Below, one piece after another: positions 22,998-31,491 of a DNA stretch of 64,000 nucleotides. Origin of the DNA: Geoglobus acetivorans (lineage in GTDB: Archaea; Halobacteriota; Archaeoglobi; Archaeoglobales; Archaeoglobaceae). The notes under the pieces are model-generated. The model saw nothing but the letters and a program-made list of their open reading frames with translations, was not told where the DNA came from and ran no database searches. The stretch spans positions 620,001 through 684,000 of the forward strand of contig NZ_CP087714.1 in assembly GCF_039641995.1 (NCBI RefSeq), written 5' to 3'. The position numbers were made by a program, and so were the translations under genes. Within the stretch, counting starts at the first letter, position 1; each line of letters begins with the position of its first letter.

Positions 22998-24169
22998 GGT
23001 ATCACCTCTTCGAACTCGTTTAGACCTTCATACCTCTTTTCAGGGGTGATTTTTCCTTCTGCAACGTTTCTGACAATATCTTCTATGAGTTCTCTCGGTA
23101 TATCTCTGCCTCCAAGGCCTACCACCACCGGATACACTTCCAAATCCAGCCCGAAGAGGGCGGATTTGACGTCTGCTGTGACCGGTGGTTCGGCACCCAC
23201 AGACAATGCTCTGTCGAGAACGATAACCTTCTGGGCATTCTTGAGGCTCTCTCTGATATCCTCGGCAGGGAATGGGCGGTATGTTCTTATTTTGAGCAAA
23301 CCTACCTTCAGTCCCTCCTGTCTGAGCTGTTTTACGGCCTCCCTGACAAGGCTTACGATTGAGCCCATTGCGACAACGACGATTTCAGCATCCTCACAGG
23401 ATTCAGCAACAACGTGCCCACCCCAGTTTCTGCCCGTGATTTCATACCATTTATCGAATTCTTCGAGCATGATTTCCTTTGCCCTGTCCATTGCGTATTC
23501 CATCGCCACTCTGAACTCCATGTAGTATGGTGGTGGCGCATAGCATCCCATTGCAACCGGATTGTTTACATCAAGCTTGACTGGTGGTTTGTATGGTGGA
23601 AGGAACCTGTCAACTGCCTCCTGATCGAGCAGATCAATGGGTTCATATGCGTGTGTCAGCTTGAACCCGTCAACACATACCATGAACGGGAGAAGAACAT
23701 CTCTGTTTTCCGCAACCTTGAAAGCGAGAGGCACCATGTCGTGAGCTTCCTGATTGTTTTCGGCATAGAGCTGAATTATTCCCGCATCTCTAATGGATAT
23801 ACTGTCCTGAATATCGTTCCAGATGCTCAGTGGGGCTGAGATTGACCTGTTCGCCACGACAAGCACGACTGGCAGCCTCATTCCTGCAGCGTTGTAGAGA
23901 ACCTCGGTCATTAGAAGCAATCCCTGTGAGCTTGTGGCCGTAAACACTCTTGCTCCTGCTGCTGAAGCACCGAGAACCATTGAAGCAGCTCCGAACTCAG
24001 ATTCGGCTGTTATGTATTCGGTATCCCCGAGGTCTCCGTTAGCGTACATCTGTGCGAGATTCTCAACGATCTCAGTCTGAGGAGTTATTGGATAAGCGGC
24101 AATCACGTTTGGCTTTGAGAGCTTTACCGCATACGCTATGGCGTAAAAACCTCTTACAACTTTTCTCAT
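22994..24169 (-). CDS. porA: Pyruvate:ferredoxin oxidoreductase, alpha subunit
   Basis: The 391-residue alpha subunit binds the pyrophosphate side of TPP and CoA. The N-terminus VIAAYPITPQTEIVENLAQ and the AESEFGAASMVLGASAAGARVFTATSSQGL segment are standard. Gene order gamma-delta-alpha-beta is the archaeal POR order. A 2-oxoisovalerate enzyme has the same architecture, but size and motifs favour pyruvate. Confidence 0.92.
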   Translation of the reverse strand: MRKVVRGFYAIAYAVKLSKPNVIAAYPITPQTEIVENLAQMYANGDLGDTEYITAESEFGAASMVLGASAAGARVFTATSSQGLLLMTEVLYNAAGMRLPVVLVVANRSISAPLSIWNDIQDSISIRDAGIIQLYAENNQEAHDMVPLAFKVAENRDVLLPFMVCVDGFKLTHAYEPIDLLDQEAVDRFLPPYKPPVKLDVNNPVAMGCYAPPPYYMEFRVAMEYAMDRAKEIMLEEFDKWYEITGRNWGGHVVAESCEDAEIVVVAMGSIVSLVREAVKQLRQEGLKVGLLKIRTYRPFPAEDIRESLKNAQKVIVLDRALSVGAEPPVTADVKSALFGLDLEVYPVVVGLGGRDIPRELIEDIVRNVAEGKITPEKRYEGLNEFEEVIP

Positions 24170-24170
24170 T

Positions 24171-24464
24171 TCAGCACACCTCTATCTTGTAAATATCTTT
24201 TGTTTCCATTTCTATGGCACTGACGGGGCAGACGGTATAGCACACCCAGCAGCCTTTGCAGTAGTCATGGTTTACAACAGCAACTTTTTTCTCGTCTTTT
24301 TCCACAAGCTCAACGGCAGGTTCAGGGCAGAATGTAACGCACTGCCCGCATCCGATGCATTTTTCTTCATCAACAATCGCCAATTCCGTCCCCCAGTCCC
24401 CCGTTTTCATAGATGTGCTTAGTGGGGGATTGCTCGCACCGATATAAAGCTTGATTTTTACCAT
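24171..24464 (-). CDS. porD: Pyruvate:ferredoxin oxidoreductase, delta subunit (2[4Fe-4S] ferredoxin)
   Basis: The 97-residue electron-transfer subunit has two cluster motifs, [12 protein letters not shown] and [12 protein letters not shown]. An in-frame ATG at 24470 directly abuts GGAGGT, while the ATG at 24464 stands six bases from it, so the second is chosen ([11 protein letters not shown]). The gene overlaps the end of porG. Confidence 0.93.
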   Translation of the reverse strand: MVKIKLYIGASNPPLSTSMKTGDWGTELAIVDEEKCIGCGQCVTFCPEPAVELVEKDEKKVAVVNHDYCKGCWVCYTVCPVSAIEMETKDIYKIEVC

Positions 24465-25027
24465 CCGCATACCTCCTTCATGTGATCATAAGCCTCCCTA
24501 ACAAGTCTAACATTCTTCTCGGCAATATCTTTATTTCCGAACCATTCCATAATCGTCTCTTCCACACTTTCGATTTTTACAATCCCTGTTGCCCCAACAA
24601 AAGCCCCAACCATTGCAGTGTTCGTGATCGGACGACCCAGGATTTCCATTGCCATTTTCGTGGCGTTGATCGCATGAACCTCAACATCCTTACCGAGCTT
24701 TTGCTTGAGATCCTCACTGCCCTTTGGATAGTTTATTATCGCAATACCGCCGTCTTTGATTCCGGCAAGGACGTCAACAACATCTACGAGAGACGGATCC
24801 ATCACAACAACGAAATCGGGGTTTTTAACCTCATCTCTGATTACAATTGGCTCGTCGGAGATTCTCAGGAAAGAGACAACCGGAGTACCTCTCTTTTCTG
24901 CGCCAAACATGGGAAATGACAGTGTGTAATAACCATCCTTAAATCCTGCAACTGCTAAGATGTCTGCTGCCGTAACTGCTCCCTGACCACCTCTACCGTG
25001 AAACCTAACTTCTTTTAGAATATCCAT
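24458..25027 (-). CDS. porG: Pyruvate:ferredoxin oxidoreductase, gamma subunit
   Basis: This 189-residue subunit has the opening [20 protein letters not shown] and the segment [16 protein letters not shown], typical of the gamma chain. It is the first gene of the porGDAB-suhB-nadK-aroE transcript. AGGAGGGG stands right before the ATG. Its promoter shares the 25028-25199 gap with the divergent glutaryl-CoA dehydrogenase gene, so one region can control both acetyl-CoA and glutaryl-CoA metabolism. Confidence 0.93.
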   Translation of the reverse strand: MDILKEVRFHGRGGQGAVTAADILAVAGFKDGYYTLSFPMFGAEKRGTPVVSFLRISDEPIVIRDEVKNPDFVVVMDPSLVDVVDVLAGIKDGGIAIINYPKGSEDLKQKLGKDVEVHAINATKMAMEILGRPITNTAMVGAFVGATGIVKIESVEETIMEWFGNKDIAEKNVRLVREAYDHMKEVCGW

Positions 25028-25138
25028 CCCCTCCTGAAATCTGTGTCATAGAATGGCAATTTTAAGGATATAATAAGTTTGTGGTATCTGGAAGATTGGC
25101 TGTTCTGTTTTCTCATGTCTCTAATCATTTTTATTTTA

Positions 25139-25152
25139 GGAAAACAAATTCC
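25139..25152. promoter_or_regulatory. Candidate NrpR-type operator GGAA-N6-TTCC
   Basis: The sequence GGAAAACAAATTCC is an exact fit to the GGAA-N6-TTCC inverted repeat recognised by the methanogen regulator NrpR. It abuts the purine-rich BRE and TATA box (25153-25166) of the glutaryl-CoA dehydrogenase gene, where a bound protein would block TFB/TBP. An NrpR-like gene stands at the end of the same gene run (32683-33645). The match and position are seen; the binding is inferred. Confidence 0.6.
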
Positions 25153-25166
25153 GAAAAATTAATAAA
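25153..25166 (+). promoter_or_regulatory. BRE/TATA promoter for glutaryl-CoA dehydrogenase
   Basis: CGAAAAATTAATAAA fits BRE plus TATA. Its centre predicts a start near 25189, which would leave a leader of about 11 bases holding the AGGTGAT ribosome binding site. Confidence 0.5.
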
Positions 25167-25199
25167 GAAAAATAATTAAAATTTTAAAAGGTGATAAAC

Positions 25200-26396
25200 G
25201 TGTCCAGACCAGCAGACTTCTACAACATCGATGAACTTCTAACAGACGAGGAAAAGCTTGTAAGAAGCTCAGTTAGGGAATTCCTGGAAAAGGAAGTCAG
25301 ACCTCTCGTTATAGATGCCTGGCATGAAGAAAAGCCCCTCAACTTCAGAGAACTCGGGAAGAAATTCGGAGAACTCGGCATGCTCGGGGCGTTCATCCCC
25401 GAGGAATACGGCTGTCCGGGAATGAACTACACCACATTCGGGTTAATCTGCCAGGAAGTCGAAAGAATCGACAGCGCTCTCAGAAGTTTCGTGGCCGTAA
25501 CATCCGGCCTCGTCATGTACCCAATATGGAGGTACGGCAGCGAGGAGCAGAAGAAAAAGTACCTTCCCAAGCTTGCGAGCGGAGAGATCATAGGCTGCTT
25601 CGGCCTCACCGAGCCAAACCACGGCAGCGATCCCGCAAGCATGGAGGCGAGATGCAAAAAAGACGGAGACGAGTGGATCCTCAATGGAACAAAAACCTGG
25701 ATTACAGAGGCTGACATAGCAGACATTGCAATCTTCTGGGCGAGAGACGTTGACGACGGCAGGGTGAAGGGATTCATAGTGGAGAAGGGAACCAAAGGCT
25801 TCCACCAGAGCGCATTGACTAAGAAAGGCTCAATGAGAGCAGGAGGCGTGGGTGAATTCTCGCTTGTCAACTGCAGAGTCCCGGATGAACAGAGGCTGCC
25901 TGAGGCAAAGGGCCTTGGCGCCCCTCTAAGCTGCCTCAATCAGGCAAGGTTCGGCATCTCCTGGGGAGCAGTAGGCATAGCCTTGGACTGCTTTGAGACA
26001 GTACTCAGCTATGTGAAGGAGAGGAAGCAGTTTGGAACCCCTCTCGCATCCTTCCAGCTCGTCCAGGAAAAGCTCGCCTACATGCTTATAGAGATCACAA
26101 AAGCCCAGCTCGTCGCATGGAGACTGGGCAGACTCATGGATGAGGGCAGGGCAACAACAGAACAGATCTCCTTGGCCAAAAAGAACAACGTCAAAATCGC
26201 AAGGGATATAGCAAGACTGGCAAGGGAAATGCTCGGAGCCAACGGCATAAGCCTTGACTACTCCCCGATAAGACACATGGCAAACATCGAGTCAGTCTAC
26301 ACCTACGAAGGCACAGACGACATCCACACCCTCATCCTCGGCAGAGCCATAACCGGAATCCAGGCCTTCAGAAGGGAGCTGAGGCTTGAAAAGTAA
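25200..26396 (+). CDS. gcdH: Glutaryl-CoA dehydrogenase (acyl-CoA dehydrogenase family)
   Basis: This FAD enzyme oxidises glutaryl-CoA, normally with decarboxylation to crotonyl-CoA. From the chosen GTG start (398 residues) Glu370 in TYEGTDDIH is the catalytic base and Arg95 in SALRS is the arginine that holds the distal carboxylate; both match human glutaryl-CoA dehydrogenase (mature numbering E370, R94). GCFGLTEPNHGSDP and LILGRAITGIQAF are also typical of this subfamily rather than of short-chain acyl-CoA dehydrogenases. An in-frame GTG at 25191 lies inside the AGGTGAT ribosome binding site, so 25200 is preferred. Codons end heavily in C, as in EF-1A, suggesting high expression. It heads the transport and CoA-transfer gene run. 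Confidence 0.85.
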   Translation: MSRPADFYNIDELLTDEEKLVRSSVREFLEKEVRPLVIDAWHEEKPLNFRELGKKFGELGMLGAFIPEEYGCPGMNYTTFGLICQEVERIDSALRSFVAVTSGLVMYPIWRYGSEEQKKKYLPKLASGEIIGCFGLTEPNHGSDPASMEARCKKDGDEWILNGTKTWITEADIADIAIFWARDVDDGRVKGFIVEKGTKGFHQSALTKKGSMRAGGVGEFSLVNCRVPDEQRLPEAKGLGAPLSCLNQARFGISWGAVGIALDCFETVLSYVKERKQFGTPLASFQLVQEKLAYMLIEITKAQLVAWRLGRLMDEGRATTEQISLAKKNNVKIARDIARLAREMLGANGISLDYSPIRHMANIESVYTYEGTDDIHTLILGRAITGIQAFRRELRLEK

Positions 26397-26441
26397 AAAT
26401 TTTTAAAGATTAATTATTTAAAATCTACTGAGGTGTTATGC

Positions 26442-27743
26442 ATGAAAAAAACTGCAGCACTGTTTGTGTTTGGTTTGCTGGCGCTGGCCCTGCTTTTTGC
26501 AGGATGTGCCCAGCAAGAACAGAAATCTGAGGAAACACCCAAGGCAGAAGTCCTCTATTTTGGGGCACCACTGAGTCTCTCAGGAAAATACTCCAAGGAA
26601 GGCCAGATGTCTCTGTGGGGAATGCAGGTAGCGATAAAGTGGATAAACGAGGTTCATGGCGGACTTAAGGTTGGAGACAAAGTCTACAAGGTTGAACTGA
26701 AATACTATGATGACCAGTCCAACAAAGAGGTCGTTCAGAGCCTGATTCAGAAGCTTGCAGACCAGGACGGCGTCAAATTCATCCTCGCTCCGTACAGCTC
26801 TGGTTTGACTCTGGCAGCGGCACCAATTGCTGATCAGAGAGGCGTTCTGATGAACAGCCATGGAGGTGCGAGTGACTACATATTCGAGCAGGGCTACCAC
26901 TATGTTGTCCAGACACTCAGCCCTGCAAGCAAGTACCAGACCGGGTTCCTCGACATGGTTAAATCGGTTGATCCTGAGGCAAAGAGAGTTGCGATGATAT
27001 ATGAGGACAATGAATTCTCAAGGGCTGTTTTCAAAGCTGCCGGAGAGTATGCAAAACAGCTTGGCTTTGAGATAGTATTTGACAAGACCTATCCAAAAGG
27101 AGTTCAGGACCTGTCTCCACTGCTAAATGAACTCGCTGCAGCTAAGCCTGATGTGATAATCGGTGGAGGTCATTTTGCAGACGGTCAGCTCCTCGTCAGT
27201 CAGCTTGCAGATATGAAGATCAATGTGAAGGCCGTTTCAATACTTGTCGCGCCGGCCCTTCCGGCATTCTACGACGCTCTCGGTACCAAGGCTGAAGGCG
27301 TTTGTGGCCCGGCTCAGTGGGAGATTGGAGTCAGCTATGGGCCTGAAGCTGCTAAGAAGCTCGGCATCGATTACTATGGTCCAACCCAGGATGAGTTCCT
27401 GAAGATGTTCAAGGAAGTTTCTGGCACTGATGAACCTCCAAGCTATCACGCTGCTGAGGCTGCGGCTGCAGTCCTCTCCTATGCATACGCAATTGAAAAG
27501 GCACAGAGCACAAATCCGGACGACGTCAGGGAAGCAATGAACACCATTGAGTTCATGAGCGTTTACGGAGTGTGGAAGATTGATCCAGAGACCGGAAAGC
27601 AGATAGGGCATGAGATGGTCATAATTCAGTGGCAGGGAGGCACAAAGAAGATAATATGGCCTCCAGAAGCCGCGAATGCGGATCCGTACTATCCAATGCC
27701 TACGTGGGAAGAAAAGGAGCAGGGCAAGCTTGCTACCAAATGA
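26442..27743 (+). CDS. LIV-type ABC transporter, substrate-binding lipoprotein
   Basis: The 433-residue protein has a signal peptide ending in the lipobox LFAGC, followed by a Periplas_BP_6 fold starting YFGAPLSLSGKYSKEG. Members bind branched-chain amino acids, amides, or aromatic and dicarboxylic acids. The mature chain is long (about 410 residues), as in archaeal carboxylate-linked members. The ATG at 26442 is chosen over a GTG at 26433 that lies in the GAGGTG ribosome binding site. Neighbouring acyl-CoA genes make an organic acid the likelier cargo. Confidence 0.88.
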   Translation: MKKTAALFVFGLLALALLFAGCAQQEQKSEETPKAEVLYFGAPLSLSGKYSKEGQMSLWGMQVAIKWINEVHGGLKVGDKVYKVELKYYDDQSNKEVVQSLIQKLADQDGVKFILAPYSSGLTLAAAPIADQRGVLMNSHGGASDYIFEQGYHYVVQTLSPASKYQTGFLDMVKSVDPEAKRVAMIYEDNEFSRAVFKAAGEYAKQLGFEIVFDKTYPKGVQDLSPLLNELAAAKPDVIIGGGHFADGQLLVSQLADMKINVKAVSILVAPALPAFYDALGTKAEGVCGPAQWEIGVSYGPEAAKKLGIDYYGPTQDEFLKMFKEVSGTDEPPSYHAAEAAAAVLSYAYAIEKAQSTNPDDVREAMNTIEFMSVYGVWKIDPETGKQIGHEMVIIQWQGGTKKIIWPPEAANADPYYPMPTWEEKEQGKLATK

Positions 27744-27773
27744 ATCCCTATCTAATTTTTTTGAGGTGATGGA

Positions 27774-28664
27774 ATGGTAGGTGACCACTTGGTCTCGAAT
27801 CTGTTCTACGGGGCGTTGCTTGGCAGCGTTTATGGTGTTGCAACAATGGGTTTAAGCATGATATTTGGAGTTTTGAGGATTGTTAATGTTGGGCATGGTT
27901 CTTTTGTTATGGTTGGGGCATTTACAGCCTTCTGGCTTTTTACGCTTTATTCGATCGCTCCGATTTTATCCATACCTGTTGCTCTTATTTTTGGTATCGC
28001 TCTCGGTTTTGTCATATTTCAGGCCGTAATGAAAAAGCTGGTTGACGCCCCAGAACTCTCCACTCTGCTTGCCACCTTTGCCATAGGCGTTTTTATCGAA
28101 GAAACTGCAAAATTCATCTGGGGGTCCGACTACGTTGGTTTCAGCTGGGACATTGGAACGCTGTACCTCGGGTCGATAACCGTCCCGTACACCAAGATCC
28201 TTGCGTTTGTAGCCTCGACAATAATAGCGGGGCTACTCTATCTGTGGTTCACAAAAACAAAGCTTGGAAAAGCAATAAAGGCTGTTGTTGAGGACAGGGA
28301 CGGTGCAGCGGTTTGTGGAATTGATGTAAACAGGATTTTCACTCTCAGCTTTGCTCTCGGAATTGGAGTTACTGTCATGAGTGGTGTTCTGGTAACGCTC
28401 TTCGTTCCGGTGGGAATCAACGTGTACATGGGTGCGGATTACACACTCAGGGCTTTCGTTATTGCCGTTCTCGGTGGTCTGGGGTCACCATGGGGCGCGT
28501 TTATTGCGGGATTCCTTTTTGGGCTTTTCGAAAACGGTTCTTACACGCTGCTTGGTATGATTCCAGGGGTTGAGCCGTTCGCCCTGACGAGATTCGTTGC
28601 GTTCGTGTTCCTGCTCGTGATTCTGCTTGTCAAGCCAACCGGTCTCTTTGGAGGTGAAGAGTGA
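27774..28664 (+). CDS. livH: LIV-type ABC transporter permease (LivH family)
   Basis: A membrane protein of 296 residues with about eight hydrophobic segments. The segments GLSMIFGVLRIVNVGHGSFVMVGAF and RAFVIAVLGGLGSPWGAFIAGFLFG are the N- and C-terminal marks of LivH. TTGAGGTGATGGA precedes the ATG. It pairs with the LivM homolog, whose start overlaps the end region. Confidence 0.92.
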   Translation: MVGDHLVSNLFYGALLGSVYGVATMGLSMIFGVLRIVNVGHGSFVMVGAFTAFWLFTLYSIAPILSIPVALIFGIALGFVIFQAVMKKLVDAPELSTLLATFAIGVFIEETAKFIWGSDYVGFSWDIGTLYLGSITVPYTKILAFVASTIIAGLLYLWFTKTKLGKAIKAVVEDRDGAAVCGIDVNRIFTLSFALGIGVTVMSGVLVTLFVPVGINVYMGADYTLRAFVIAVLGGLGSPWGAFIAGFLFGLFENGSYTLLGMIPGVEPFALTRFVAFVFLLVILLVKPTGLFGGEE

Positions 28665-28665
28665 A

Positions 28666-29652
28666 ATGCAGATGGGCAAGCTCAAGGCTCTCGTTCCAAT
28701 GGTACTCGTCTATGTCATACTGCTCGTCATCGGACTGACTGTTCCGGGAATGTGGCAGCCTGTGGTTTACTTCATGTTTTACGTGGCTCTCGGTCAGGCG
28801 TTTAACATATTTCTCGGACTTACAGGGTATGTTGACTTCGGATACGTGGCATTTCTCGGGCTTGGAGCGTACGGAATGGCGATCGCCCTCCAGAACTTCG
28901 CGCATCTCGGCCTCGTTGCAATTCCCATAGGCATAGTGCTTGCAGTTATCATGTCTGTATTGCTCTCCATGGCTGTTGGAGCGGTGGCTCTGAGGTTGAG
29001 GGGTGCCTATTTTGCCATTGCCACAATAGGTGTGAACGAAGGTTTCAGGTTTCTGCTTGTTGGAACAAAACTCTGGGGCGGCTCTGAAGGTATCGTGCTT
29101 TCCGGCTTCATGAGGAAGGCGTTTGGAAGAGAAATTGCAAACTATCTCTCTACCTTCGTCTCAGACCTGCTGTTATTTCTGGTAGCTTTTCTTGCAGCAC
29201 TCACAACAGTGGTGATTCTCAACAAAAAAATGGGTTATGCTCTGCTTGCTTTGAGGGAGGATGAGGATGCTGCCAGAGTGATGGGCATAAACGTAACAAA
29301 ATACAAGATAATGGCGTTCATAACCAGTGCGGCGTTTGCAGGGTTGATTGGGGCGATAGCCTGGACCCTGAAGTTAACCTATGTGTTTCCTGAGGACGTC
29401 TTTAACATACACTACACCGTTGAGGCTATCGTCATCGTGATGCTTGGAGGTGCCGGAACCCTTATTGGTCCGATGATTGGTGGTTTAATCTATGGAGTAC
29501 TCAAGTATTACCTTTCAGTGATATTTCCTGGAGTGCAGCTGTTGATTCTTGCACCTCTTCTTATCGTAACCATTGTGGCGTTCCCAGAGGGAGTTGCAGG
29601 GTATCTGATCAAGAAAACAAGGAACTCCAAGCTTGCAGAGTATTTGAGGTGA
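28666..29652 (+). CDS. livM: LIV-type ABC transporter permease (LivM family)
   Basis: The second permease, 328 residues from the chosen start. The blocks LGLTGYVDFGYVAFLGLGAYG and the EAA-like LLALREDEDAARVMGINVTKYK are standard for LivM. The frame is open upstream inside livH, but GAGGTGAAG at 28651 and the ATG at 28666 immediately after the livH stop give a normal start. Confidence 0.92.
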   Translation: MQMGKLKALVPMVLVYVILLVIGLTVPGMWQPVVYFMFYVALGQAFNIFLGLTGYVDFGYVAFLGLGAYGMAIALQNFAHLGLVAIPIGIVLAVIMSVLLSMAVGAVALRLRGAYFAIATIGVNEGFRFLLVGTKLWGGSEGIVLSGFMRKAFGREIANYLSTFVSDLLLFLVAFLAALTTVVILNKKMGYALLALREDEDAARVMGINVTKYKIMAFITSAAFAGLIGAIAWTLKLTYVFPEDVFNIHYTVEAIVIVMLGGAGTLIGPMIGGLIYGVLKYYLSVIFPGVQLLILAPLLIVTIVAFPEGVAGYLIKKTRNSKLAEYLR

Positions 29653-29656
29653 TAAA

Positions 29657-30385
29657 ATGCCACTCTTAAAGCTTGAAAACGTTACGAAGAGGTTTGGAGG
29701 TCTTGTTGCAGTCGATTCCATAAGCCTTGAGGTTGAGGAGGGTGAAGCGCTCGGCATTGTTGGACCGAACGGGAGCGGTAAAACCACGCTCTATAACCTC
29801 ATAAGCGGAGTGTATTACCCGGATGAGGGCAGGATAATCTTCAATGGAGAGGACATCACAAAACTTCCGCCGCACAGAAGAACACCCCTGGGGCTTGCAA
29901 GAACATTTCAGATTCCAAGACCATTTGGCTCAGCAACGGTGATAGAAAACGTGGCGATTGGTGCCATGTTTGGAGCGGGAAGGGATGTTGATTCTGCTCT
30001 CAGAGAGGCTGACGAAATGCTTGAGCTTGTAGGAATTGACCATCTGAGAGACAAGGAGGCCAAACTCCTCACACCTCTCGAAAAGAGGTTGATGGAGCTT
30101 GCGAGGGCTCTTGCGATGAAACCCAAAATGCTCCTTCTGGATGAGGTTATGGCTGGAATGAACCCCTCAGACATTAACAGGATACTTGACCTTCTGGACA
30201 GGATACGAAAGGAGGAAAAGGTGGCCGTGGTCTCGATGGTGGAGCATCTCATGCATGCCATAACCAGGTTTGCCGAGAGGGTCGTTGTGATGCATCAGGG
30301 TAAGAAACTGATTGAAGGCGAGACGTACGAGGTATTGAGCCATCCTGAGGTTATAGAGGTCTATCTTGGAAAGAAGGTGGTTTGA
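29657..30385 (+). CDS. livG: LIV-type ABC transporter ATPase (LivG family)
   Basis: The 242-residue ATPase has Walker A GPNGSGKTT near residue 36 and Walker B MLLLDEVMAGM near residue 158. The usual ABC signature is altered to LTPLEKRLMELARALA, as is common in LivG. The HRRTPLGLARTFQIPRPF segment after the Q-loop is also typical. Confidence 0.93.
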   Translation: MPLLKLENVTKRFGGLVAVDSISLEVEEGEALGIVGPNGSGKTTLYNLISGVYYPDEGRIIFNGEDITKLPPHRRTPLGLARTFQIPRPFGSATVIENVAIGAMFGAGRDVDSALREADEMLELVGIDHLRDKEAKLLTPLEKRLMELARALAMKPKMLLLDEVMAGMNPSDINRILDLLDRIRKEEKVAVVSMVEHLMHAITRFAERVVVMHQGKKLIEGETYEVLSHPEVIEVYLGKKVV

Positions 30386-31090
30386 ATGCTTACTGTAAAG
30401 GAACTTGAGGCAGGTTACGGAGAAATGCAGGTTCTGTGGGGCGTGGACCTGAAAGTGGGAAAGGGGACAATAACGGCAATCCTGGGGCCCAATGGTGCCG
30501 GTAAAACAACCACGCTGAGGGCCATCTTTGGACTCAACAGTCCCTGGAATGGAAGCATAGAATTTGACGGGGAGGATGTAACATTCCTGCCCCCGCACAG
30601 AAAGGTTGAGAAAGGACTCACGATGGTTCTCGAGGGCAGGCATCTCTTTCCCGGAATGACTGTGGAGGAAAATTTGGAACTGGGAGCATACACGAAAAGA
30701 GCCGAAGAGCGATTTGAAGACTCTCTTGAGCTGGTTTTCACCCTCTTTCCAAGACTCAAAGAGAGAAAAAAACAGAAGGCAGGGACGATGAGTGGGGGAG
30801 AGCAGCAGATGCTTGCTATTGCGAGAGCGCTGATGACAGCCCCGAAAATGATTCTGCTGGATGAGCCGAGCCAGGGTCTGGCACCCAAGCTTGTTGCAGA
30901 AGTTTTTGAGACGATTTCAAAGCTGAGGGATGAGGGTCTTACGATTCTTCTTGTTGAGCAAAATGTATTTGCCTCTCTGGACATAGCAGACTATGCGTAC
31001 GTTCTTGGAGAGGGAAAGGTTGTTACTGAGGGAACAGTTGATGAAATAAAGGATTCTGATGAAATTAAGAGGGTTTACGTGGGTGTTTGA
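30386..31090 (+). CDS. livF: LIV-type ABC transporter ATPase (LivF family)
   Basis: The second ATPase has 234 residues with Walker A GPNGAGKTT, the full signature MSGGEQQMLAIARALM and Walker B MILLDEPSQGLAP. The segment VLEGRHLFPGMTVEENLELG is typical of LivF. Its start directly follows the livG stop. With LivG it forms the heterodimer that drives the LivHM channel. Confidence 0.93.
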   Translation: MLTVKELEAGYGEMQVLWGVDLKVGKGTITAILGPNGAGKTTTLRAIFGLNSPWNGSIEFDGEDVTFLPPHRKVEKGLTMVLEGRHLFPGMTVEENLELGAYTKRAEERFEDSLELVFTLFPRLKERKKQKAGTMSGGEQQMLAIARALMTAPKMILLDEPSQGLAPKLVAEVFETISKLRDEGLTILLVEQNVFASLDIADYAYVLGEGKVVTEGTVDEIKDSDEIKRVYVGV

Positions 31091-31091
31091 T

Positions 31092-31481
31092 ATGATTGTG
31101 TGTGCGGTTGATGATTACCGGAGGATGGAGAAGCTTGTCAGATTTGCGGCAGAGGAGGCAAAATTTAGGGGAATGAAACTTCACATAATCCATTCCAGTC
31201 CAGGCGGGGATAAAACTGATTTGGAAGAGGTGGAATTCGGGGAGAAACTTCTTGCCGATGCAGAGAAAATAGCGGGAGAGTACGGTATTGAGGTGGAAAC
31301 GCACTTTCTCCTGAGGGGAAATGATCCCGCAAAGGACATTCTTCTCTTCTGCGAGGAGGTAAATGCAAAACTTGTCGTTATCGGGGTTAAAAAAAGAACT
31401 CCAGCCGGTAAACTGCTGTTCGGAAGTGTTGCGCAGCAGGTGATACTGCACGCCGAGATTCCTGTGATATGTATAAAGTGA
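31092..31481 (+). CDS. Universal stress protein (UspA family)
   Basis: The protein has 129 residues from the ATG right after the livF stop. The C-terminal nucleotide-binding pattern LVVIGVKKRTPAGKLLFGSVAQQVI has the glycines and serine of ATP-binding Usp proteins, although the usual GxxG is spaced as GVKKRTPAG. Usp genes next to transporters often regulate them; a role in gating or tuning this LIV transporter is an inference. Confidence 0.82.
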   Translation: MIVCAVDDYRRMEKLVRFAAEEAKFRGMKLHIIHSSPGGDKTDLEEVEFGEKLLADAEKIAGEYGIEVETHFLLRGNDPAKDILLFCEEVNAKLVVIGVKKRTPAGKLLFGSVAQQVILHAEIPVICIK

Positions 31482-31491
31482 GGTGAACTGT

